Both the position numbers and the translations under genes were made by a program. Source: CAIOZA01 sp964464375 (GTDB lineage Bacteria; Bacteroidota; Ignavibacteria; Kapaibacteriales; UBA2268). From it: 11,820 nt of DNA. The stretch covers positions 1 through 11,820 of the forward strand of contig CAYXFU010000064.1 in NCBI GenBank assembly GCA_964464375.1. The letters run 5' to 3'. The notes beneath the pieces are model-generated. The model was not told where the DNA came from. It searched no databases and was given only the letters and a program-made list of their open reading frames with translations. Position 1 is the stretch's first letter. The number at the start of each line of letters is the position of its first letter. Of the stretch, positions 7,901-11,820 are shown piece by piece.

Positions 7901-8395
7901 AGGGACGGCATACTCTACTTCGGGATTCTTCATCAACTGTTCGCAGACATCATAGGGATCCACCGGTTCGGTATAAGTAATTTCCATTATTCTATCCGTT
8001 CCAAATGGATCAACAGCAAGCGGTATATTCCCTTCTGTAAATACAAACGGTAAACGTGCTGACTTGATACCTAATGGCGATAAATCAGACATCAGAGTTG
8101 AAGAATAAAGTAAATTAGACTTACTATCAATCGCAACTCTTTGTTTAGTCTTCACATGAACTGAGTTAGGTAAATAATCTCCTTGCTTAACTCTAGGAAT
8201 ATTGATAATTTTGGCAGGTGTAAAATCACCATTACCGAGACTTTTTCCCGGAATATATATTGAATAAGCAAATTTGGTAGAGTTTACAGCTGATTTGGTC
8301 TGATTAACAAAATCAGGATTTGGAAGTGCATTCAATCCAAAAACTGAAGTTAAGAAGAGAAATGATGCACAAATTATACAAGCTCTTAAAGACAT
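4964..8395 (-). CDS. T9SS-secreted subtilisin-like (S8) serine protease with beta-propeller
   Basis: This is a large secreted endopeptidase. Positions are numbered from an upstream ATG at 8410; the preferred start is Met6 (8395), which has GGAG 6 nt upstream and gives a clean signal peptide. An inhibitor-like prosegment (about 80-175) precedes the S8 catalytic domain (about 195-505). The catalytic triad is complete: D215 (IAIVDSGTD), H288 (HGTHVAG) and S446 (DGTSMASP), with oxyanion N381 (ASGNSS). NGIDDDKNGKIDD (239-251) looks like a calcium-binding loop. A beta-sandwich follows (about 515-625). A beta-propeller of photosystem-II-assembly/BNR type (about 630-945) has Asp-box motifs at 715, 760, 806, 852 and 898. 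An ASH-like sandwich (about 955-1055) and a T9SS type A sorting domain (about 1070-1148, ending KFVKL) complete it. The sorting domain contains two in-frame palindromes. It is probably cell-surface or secreted; its substrate is unknown. Confidence 0.93.
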   Translation of the reverse strand: MSLRACIICASFLFLTSVFGLNALPNPDFVNQTKSAVNSTKFAYSIYIPGKSLGNGDFTPAKIINIPRVKQGDYLPNSVHVKTKQRVAIDSKSNLLYSSTLMSDLSPLGIKSARLPFVFTEGNIPLAVDPFGTDRIMEITYTEPVDPYDVCEQLMKNPEVEYAVPVFVYHTNFTANDPQVASQWYISNMELPKAWDVTKGSKDVIIAIVDSGTDWLHEDLKDNIYINTKEIAGNGIDDDKNGKIDDIHGWDMVGNVSPNEINAQAWKEDNDPKNPGTGADNIHGTHVAGCASATTNNGVGMAGPGFNCSILPVKCAADQSGLRGIYRGYEGIAYASLMNADVINCSWGGPGYTPVGQDIINSAIAKGAVVVVASGNSSQNIDNGEQYPACYDNVVCVGASTSANKVASFSNTGLAVTVYAPGQTILATLPNNKYGNQDGTSMASPITAGLAGLIKSVHKEWTSRQIYHQLRSTCDNVLTTDPNNRPYFYGRTNANKAVTYNNLGGPSVPGVEVSKIIMTSGDALTDYDAKVIRLEVTNFLATASNLTMKIAPQGNYLNINTQTITVGNLAGGTSKNIDLSVQLLPSNPWYQGSANLIVTFESSGYTNYQLVKIPVKISSNNRYTSLLTFPEYYTPQWSGAYAPNEKTLWAVGLGGAFGNSGGYYRILNGSLTGKAVTNEYLYCIWAKDENTAIAGTSSQANTSASIFKTINGGSTWTSSSVTSITTFVNAVNMFDDNFGIFLGDPKGTVWGVGKTSDAGKTWSAVAGVPSAQTSESGYVGSVYFLGNNAWFGTSKGRIFRSFDKGLSWAASTITGAGQITKIAFTDKNNGLAVYSEAGKTNSVIASTTNGGQTWTPNKYNLTNYQLIPVYFYTSTDAGKIFMLCSGGQVFSTKTNGATWEGVLSAYHGNATIGACAQLSTSKLRMWDIGESIGFLDFGYIPALINKTVNLTTANSMDFDTVNIGSWRVQTATIRNTGNVVAHITPTVEPNSGIGSDGFKLYAFSADSVQPGADINVKIRYSPTTEGTNSAILIIKTDADPSEYQIQLGGFAVKPVGVEDNPNMNNVFFIQPNPASDFIEISVGANGRSPLQNDVRIYNVFGQNVSSAWAGLEPAPTIRIDVSGLAPGMYFVRIGDRVQKFVKL
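5053..5073. repeat. In-frame palindrome inside the protease sorting domain, site B
   Basis: GGGCGGGTT (5053-5061) and AACCCGCCC (5065-5073) form a perfect 9-bp stem with a 3-nt loop, preceded by GTAGGG. On the coding strand it encodes WAGLEPAP (about residues 1113-1120), lying between the VFGQ motif and RIDVSGLAPGMYF. It is much more GC-rich than its surroundings and looks like an insertion in a loop of the domain. Confidence 0.75.
5125..5152. repeat. In-frame palindrome inside the protease sorting domain, site A
   Basis: A perfect 20-bp palindrome at 5129-5148 (GGGCGAACGG and its mirror) is extended by GTA and TAC across one mismatch. It encodes GANGRSP (about residues 1088-1094) between DFIEIS and VRIYNVFGQ. 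It shares the GTA(A/G)GGGCG start with the site B element 55 bp away, so the two probably belong to one repeat family. Confidence 0.8.
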
Positions 8396-8401
8396 TTGAA
8401 T

Positions 8402-8405
8402 CTCC
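8402..8405 (-). promoter_or_regulatory. Ribosome binding site fixing the protease start
   Basis: GGAG on the minus strand ends 6 nt before the ATG at 8395. It lies inside the reading frame of the longer form that would begin at 8410, which has only A-rich sequence upstream. This favours the internal ATG as the true start. Confidence 0.65.
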
Positions 8406-8480
8406 GTCATTTTTTTATTTCTAATATTATATTATTTTCTCTATATTATCGGCTTAATTATGTAAATATTTGAAATTCTT

Positions 8481-9758
8481 ATGTTTAATTTAATAAAATA
8501 TCTAAAAGAAATCAAGGAAAAAGAGCACAAACCAAGATTTGGTGCTCTCGATATAATAAAATATATAGGTCCCGGGATGCTGGTTACAGTAGGATTTATT
8601 GATCCTGGAAACTGGGCGGCTAATCTGGCAGCAGGTTCGAGCTTTGGTTATCAGCTTCTGTGGATGGTAACTCTGTCAACTATTATGCTTATTATCCTTC
8701 AACATAATGTAGCGCATCTGGGTATAGCCACAGGACTTTGCCTATCCGAAGCTGCAACAAAATATACTCCAAAATTTATTTCGAGATCAGTACTAAGTTC
8801 AGCAGTTCTTGCCTCTGTTGCTACTTCTCTTGCCGAAATTCTTGGTGGCGCTATAGCTCTCAATATGCTTTTCAATATTCCTATTCGTGCCGGAGCAACG
8901 ATGATTGTCATTTTCACATCTGTTATGCTCCTTACTAATTCTTACAGGATGATTGAAAAGTGGATTATTGGATTTGTCTCAATTATTGGTATTTCATTTA
9001 TCTATGAATTGTCACTGGTTAATGTGGATTGGGGGTCCGCGGCTATTGGCTGGATAAATCCGACAATCCCTCACGGTTCAATATTGATCGTTATGAGTGT
9101 GCTGGGAGCAGTGGTTATGCCACACAATCTCTTCCTTCACTCCGAAGTGATACAAAGCCGTCAATGGCAGTTGCAGGACGAGAAAGTAATAAAAAAACAG
9201 CTGGATTACGAATTTGTCGATACACTGTTCTCAATGATAATCGGCTGGGCAATCAATAGTGCCATGATTCTTCTTGCGGCGGCGACATTCTATTCAATCG
9301 GCAAAACTGTAACGGAACTGCCACAGGCTCAATTGCTTCTTGTGCCTCTTCTAGGGAATAATGCAGGAGTGGTGTTTGCAATTGCACTTTTGTTTTCGGG
9401 GATCGCATCATCTATCACTTCAGGTATGGCAGGCGGATCGATATTTGCAGGTATGTTTAGCGAGCCATTCGACATCAAGGACTTTCATTCCAGACTTGGA
9501 GTAACCATTTCTCTGGGGTTAGCACTAATTAATATCTTTTTTGTCGGGGACCCGTTTCAGGGGTTAATTGTTTCACAGGTGCTACTCAGTATGCAGTTAC
9601 CATTTACAATTTTTCTTCAAGTTTATCTGACTTCATCCGAAAAGGTTATGGGTAAATACAAAAATAAAAATTTCAACAAGTTCTTTTTATTATTAACCGG
9701 AGGAATTGTTACTTATTTGAATATAAGGCTTCTGTTAAATTTGATTTTCGGCTACTAG
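8481..9758 (+). CDS. mntH: Nramp-family divalent metal (Mn/Fe) transporter
   Basis: This is a 425-residue inner-membrane carrier of the Nramp/MntH family, which imports Mn2+ or Fe2+ with protons. The metal-site motifs are canonical: DPGN (residues 41-44) in the unwound helix 1 and MPHN (213-216, in GAVVMPHNLFLHSE) in helix 6. The acidic residue of helix 3 is present as E119 (SLAEILGGAIAL). About eleven membrane helices are visible and length is normal for the family. The ATG at 8481 has no strong Shine-Dalgarno sequence. The gene is divergent from the protease across an 85-bp AT-rich gap that must hold both promoters. No MntR or Fur gene or operator was recognised. A small Cys-rich exported protein follows 119 bp downstream, which hints at shared metal handling. 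The symbol reflects family; the transported metal is inferred. Confidence 0.93.
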   Translation: MFNLIKYLKEIKEKEHKPRFGALDIIKYIGPGMLVTVGFIDPGNWAANLAAGSSFGYQLLWMVTLSTIMLIILQHNVAHLGIATGLCLSEAATKYTPKFISRSVLSSAVLASVATSLAEILGGAIALNMLFNIPIRAGATMIVIFTSVMLLTNSYRMIEKWIIGFVSIIGISFIYELSLVNVDWGSAAIGWINPTIPHGSILIVMSVLGAVVMPHNLFLHSEVIQSRQWQLQDEKVIKKQLDYEFVDTLFSMIIGWAINSAMILLAAATFYSIGKTVTELPQAQLLLVPLLGNNAGVVFAIALLFSGIASSITSGMAGGSIFAGMFSEPFDIKDFHSRLGVTISLGLALINIFFVGDPFQGLIVSQVLLSMQLPFTIFLQVYLTSSEKVMGKYKNKNFNKFFLLLTGGIVTYLNIRLLLNLIFGY

Positions 9759-9868
9759 GGCTTTAGTATTGCCAAATGGGAAATTAAATAAATATTTTAT
9801 GGTTACGTTAATACAAATTGATATTCTATTGAATATGAAATTTTATGTTTTTTTTAATATTAATTATT

Positions 9869-9872
9869 GGAG
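9869..9872 (+). promoter_or_regulatory. Ribosome binding site of the Cys-rich protein gene
   Basis: GGAG lies 5 nt before the ATG at 9878 and decides this start over an upstream in-frame ATG at 9845, which would add 11 hydrophobic residues with no ribosome site. A TTGATA (9818-9823) with TTTTAT 17 bp further on (9841-9846) is a weak promoter candidate. Confidence 0.65.
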
Positions 9873-9877
9873 TTATA

Positions 9878-10213
9878 ATGACAAAATTCACAAAAATCTT
9901 CGCAATGCTAATTCTGACAGCTTTCGTTTTCACTTCTACAGCTTATGTTGCTGATGCAAAAACAGCTAAGAAAACCAGCAAAACTGAATGTGCCAGTATG
10001 AAGGATTGCAAAAAAGAATGCATGGAAAAAGATGGCAAAACTGTCAAAAAAGAATGCATGAATGACGATAAAACCTGCAAAAAAGAATGCAAAGATACAA
10101 AAATGACAAAAGCATCTAACAAAGATTGCAGCAAAGAATGCAAATCAACAAAAGCAAGCAATACAACTAATGTAAAAACAACTGAAGCCGAACCGGTAAA
10201 ACTTGTAAAATAA
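9878..10213 (+). CDS. Small exported Lys/Cys-rich protein, possible metal binder
   Basis: This gives a 111-residue protein with a signal peptide (MTKFTKIFAMLILTAFVFTS, likely cut near ADA at 25-27), so the mature part is periplasmic or secreted. The mature protein is about a quarter lysine and has eight cysteines: C38, C44, C48, C60, C67, C71, C84 and C88. The unit K(D/T)C(K/S)KEC occurs three times (44-48, 67-71, 84-88), with a lone KKEC at C60, and the matching DNA (AAAAAAGAATGC) shows it grew by imperfect tandem duplication. There are no aromatic residues after the signal, so a compact fold is unlikely without metal or disulfides. I recognise no named family. The CxxxC repeats and the Nramp transporter upstream suggest periplasmic metal binding; disulfide-linked or thiol-buffer roles are alternatives. 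A terminator follows. Confidence 0.8.
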   Translation: MTKFTKIFAMLILTAFVFTSTAYVADAKTAKKTSKTECASMKDCKKECMEKDGKTVKKECMNDDKTCKKECKDTKMTKASNKDCSKECKSTKASNTTNVKTTEAEPVKLVK

Positions 10214-10235
10214 TTTGTTGTGTGTGAAAACATGA

Positions 10236-10270
10236 AAAAGGGATTGGCTCAATGGTCAATTCCTTTTTTT
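10236..10270 (+). terminator. Rho-independent terminator after the Cys-rich gene
   Basis: GGGATTG (10240-10246) pairs with CAATTCC (10257-10263) with one G-U pair, extended by A-T pairs from the preceding A run, and is followed by seven Ts (10264-10270). It begins 22 bp after the stop codon. Confidence 0.85.
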
Positions 10271-10425
10271 ATTTCTGTAAATTAACACCTAAATTCCCCT
10301 CTTATCCTACAAGTGTACATTTTTCTACATTCTGACAAATTTTACTGACAGAATTTTAAAATTATTTTTCGTTTTTAGCCCTAAAATCTTCTTTTTCTTC
10401 GATTTACTGTAAAAAAATATGTAAC

Positions 10426-10448
10426 AATATACATGTTCATGTTATATT
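10426..10448 (+). promoter_or_regulatory. AT-rich imperfect dyad upstream of the Kelch gene
   Basis: AATATACATG (10426-10435) faces CATGTTATATT (10438-10448) across 2 bp, with one extra base in the second half. It lies about 50 bp before the start codon, where an operator would be expected. The region is AT-rich, so chance is possible. The rest of 10271-10481 shows no gene or further structure. Confidence 0.25.
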
Positions 10449-10496
10449 ACATTATATATTCTTATTGAATAGAATTCAAAAATGAAAGATAGATAT

Positions 10497-11795
10497 ATGA
10501 AAAAATTAGTACTGCTGTTTGTCATTATAGTTTTTCTGTATAGTACACTGTTTTCGCAGACTGGTCATTGGGAGAAATTGAATCCCAATAATAACCCTGG
10601 AACTCGTTCTGAACATGGTATGGCTCAGATTGGGACAAAAAAAGTTTTGTTATTTGGTGGTAGTAGTGCTGCAAAAGTATTGAATGATACTTGGATATTC
10701 GATCTGGAATCCAATAATTGGAATAAGATTGATTGTAAAAATCATCCTACTCCAAGAACTGGATTTGGATTTTGCCAAATATCTGATAAGAAGGTTCTTT
10801 TGTTCGGTGGTGCAGATGATTCTTATTTGCCAACTTTTAATGACATTTGGATATTTGATTTAGATTCTTTGGACTGGAAGGAAATGAAACCTAAAGGCTG
10901 GGAAGATCAATATTATCCTGTACTTACTTATAGAATGGGTATGGCAAAATTATCTAATAATTTAGTTATTATTCATGGGGGAGAAATTTATGATTCTACA
11001 AGACCTACTCAAACGTTCACAAATCAAACTTGGTATTATCATATTGATTTAAATCAATGGGAAGATTCTTACTTTTTTGTCCCACAAGAGCGTGCGTATA
11101 ATATGATGGCTAATATTGGAAATAATATTATAATTAATGTTGATGGATATAGATTTGAATTATTAGATGATATTTGGGCATTCATCAATGGGAAATGGCA
11201 AAGACAGTATCTTCTAAATAATAAAATACCAGCGATATGCGCTGGTGCTTTTGTCGGTATGGATAAAGGTATAGCCGTACTATTTGGTGGTTTAACTAAC
11301 AATGTTGATACCGAAAAAACTTGGTATGATTCAACCTGGATACTTAATTATAATAATATGTTGTGGACTAAGCTTGAACTTAATACCCATCCTTCAGATA
11401 GGCTCAGAGTCCAGATGGCAAGGATAGACACAAATAAGATTCTTCTTTTCGGTGGGGAATCTCAAACTAATAAAAGACCTGAAGATACATGGTTATTTGT
11501 TCTGGATTCAATTCCAACAGGTGTTGCTGATAATCAGGAAAATTCTCAATTTCTTTCCCCAAATCCAGCAACAGATTTTATAGAAATATCGGGCATCATC
11601 CCCATGCTTAAGCATGGGGTTGATTACTCGAACATAAAAATATATAATGTTTTTGGGCAGACTGTGTTCACCGTTAACCCCACCCCAACCCTCCCCGCAA
11701 GCAGGGAGGGAGTCAGGATCGATGTATCCGGTTTGGCTCCGGGTATGTATTTCGTGATGGTTGGGGAAAAGGTAAGTAAATTTGTAAAGCTGTAG
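10497..11795 (+). CDS. Secreted Kelch-repeat beta-propeller protein with T9SS sorting domain
   Basis: The product is a secreted protein of unknown binding or enzymatic role. Residues are numbered from an upstream ATG at 10482; Met6 (10497) is preferred because it gives a standard signal peptide (MKKLVLLFVIIVFLYSTLFS). Kelch motifs repeat through about residues 36-342: KVLLFGGSS with NDTWIFDL, KVLLFGGAD with NDIWIFDL, LVIIHGGE with NQTWYYHI, a degenerate blade near 205-238, IAVLFGGL with DSTWILNY, and KILLFGGES with EDTWLFVL. That is about six blades, all with the GG and W landmarks except the fourth. A linker and a T9SS type A sorting domain (about 357-437: LSPNPATDFIEIS, IYNVFGQ, IDVSGLAPGMYF, KFVKL) end the protein. 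Two in-frame palindromic segments interrupt that domain. The body looks more AT-rich by eye than the protease gene, while the sorting domain is not. Confidence 0.9.
   Translation: MKKLVLLFVIIVFLYSTLFSQTGHWEKLNPNNNPGTRSEHGMAQIGTKKVLLFGGSSAAKVLNDTWIFDLESNNWNKIDCKNHPTPRTGFGFCQISDKKVLLFGGADDSYLPTFNDIWIFDLDSLDWKEMKPKGWEDQYYPVLTYRMGMAKLSNNLVIIHGGEIYDSTRPTQTFTNQTWYYHIDLNQWEDSYFFVPQERAYNMMANIGNNIIINVDGYRFELLDDIWAFINGKWQRQYLLNNKIPAICAGAFVGMDKGIAVLFGGLTNNVDTEKTWYDSTWILNYNNMLWTKLELNTHPSDRLRVQMARIDTNKILLFGGESQTNKRPEDTWLFVLDSIPTGVADNQENSQFLSPNPATDFIEISGIIPMLKHGVDYSNIKIYNVFGQTVFTVNPTPTLPASREGVRIDVSGLAPGMYFVMVGEKVSKFVKL
11595..11624. repeat. In-frame palindrome inside the Kelch protein sorting domain, site A
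   Basis: A perfect 20-bp palindrome at 11600-11619 (CCCCATGCTT and its mirror) is flanked by ATCA and TGAT, giving a 30-bp dyad with one T-T mismatch per side. It encodes IIPMLKHGVD (residues 372-381) between DFIEIS and IKIYNVFGQ, the same place as the 5125-5152 element in the protease. Confidence 0.8.
11689..11710. repeat. In-frame inverted repeat inside the Kelch protein sorting domain, site B
   Basis: CCCTCCC (11689-11695) and GGGAGGG (11704-11710) form a 7-bp stem around an 8-nt loop. It encodes TLPASREG (residues 403-410) between VFGQ and VRIDVSGLAPGMYF, the same place as the 5053-5073 element in the protease. Its arms resemble the hairpin at the right edge of the window. Confidence 0.7.
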
Positions 11796-11800
11796 TTTTT

Positions 11801-11820
11801 CCCCTCCTTTCCAAGGAGGG
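11801..11820. repeat. Intergenic hairpin repeat, cut by the window edge
   Basis: CCCTCCTT (11802-11809) and AAGGAGGG (11813-11820) form a perfect 8-bp stem with a 3-nt loop. A further C at 11801 suggests the stem continues past the window. It starts 6 bp after the Kelch stop codon. It could end transcription, but the T run precedes the stem rather than following it in the visible part. Confidence 0.6.

Noticed and set aside
5163..8053. Several open frames of 60-102 codons on both strands inside the protease gene
   Set aside because: They overlap a long frame with a complete catalytic triad and conserved domains, and their translations show no coherent domain.
8396..8480. Promoter boxes in the protease/Nramp divergent gap
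   Set aside because: Several TATATT-like hexamers occur, but none pairs with a convincing upstream box at normal spacing; the promoters must be here but cannot be placed.
9998..10145. Repeated segments that might suggest a CRISPR-like array
   Set aside because: The repeats are short, uneven, imperfect, and encode a periodic protein in frame; no cas genes are present.
10221..10230. Third copy of TGTGTGAAAA, the end motif of the 1476-1609 element
   Set aside because: No matching arm or second end is nearby, and a 10-mer in AT-rich DNA can recur by chance.
9943..10233. Antisense frame of 96 codons over the Cys-rich gene
   Set aside because: The frame is open because of the repetitive, Lys-codon-rich sense strand; the sense gene has a ribosome site, signal peptide and terminator.

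Overview
The window comes from an AT-rich, Gram-negative bacterium with a type IX secretion system (T9SS). Two unrelated secreted proteins end in the same T9SS C-terminal sorting domain (ending GMYFV..GE/DKV..KFVKL), and there are two lipoprotein-type signals. This points to the Bacteroidota/Chlorobi superphylum. An Ignavibacteria- or Kapabacteria-like lineage is my best guess, but it is inferred from sequence style and not tested by a search.

Layout. The left edge holds the 3' part of a membrane glycosyltransferase of the ArnT/PMT type (1-1442, +). It converges on an unrecognised 204-residue protein (1659-2273, -), with an imperfect inverted-repeat element between them. A 59-residue ribosomal protein L33 gene (2383-2562, -) follows, with a clear terminator. 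A MarR-family regulator (2848-3318, +) and a lipoprotein with two rhodanese domains (3353-4378, +) form a likely two-gene operon closed by a strong terminator. On the minus strand, a large T9SS-exported subtilisin-like protease (4964-8395) is followed by a short lipoprotein-like gene (4519-4914). Just past that gene's stop lies a decayed T9SS sorting domain, so it is probably the stump of a longer cargo gene. Divergent from the protease is an Nramp metal-ion transporter (8481-9758, +), followed by a small exported Lys/Cys-rich protein (9878-10213, +) and a terminator. The window ends with a secreted Kelch-propeller protein carrying a T9SS sorting domain (10497-11795, +).

How the parts relate. 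The protease and Kelch protein would be exported by a T9SS encoded elsewhere. The Nramp carrier and its Cys-rich neighbour suggest metal handling across the envelope. The MarR/rhodanese pair suggests regulated envelope sulfur or thiol chemistry.

The most unusual signal is a set of short palindromic DNA elements inside the T9SS sorting-domain coding sequence. Both sorting domains carry two, at the same two positions (after DFIEIS and after the VFGQ motif). The four elements have different sequences but all keep the reading frame. A related hairpin lies outside coding sequence at the right edge. This resembles the in-frame palindromic elements known in Rickettsia, here tied to a secretion-signal domain. 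No tRNA, rRNA, CRISPR array, transposase or phage gene was seen.
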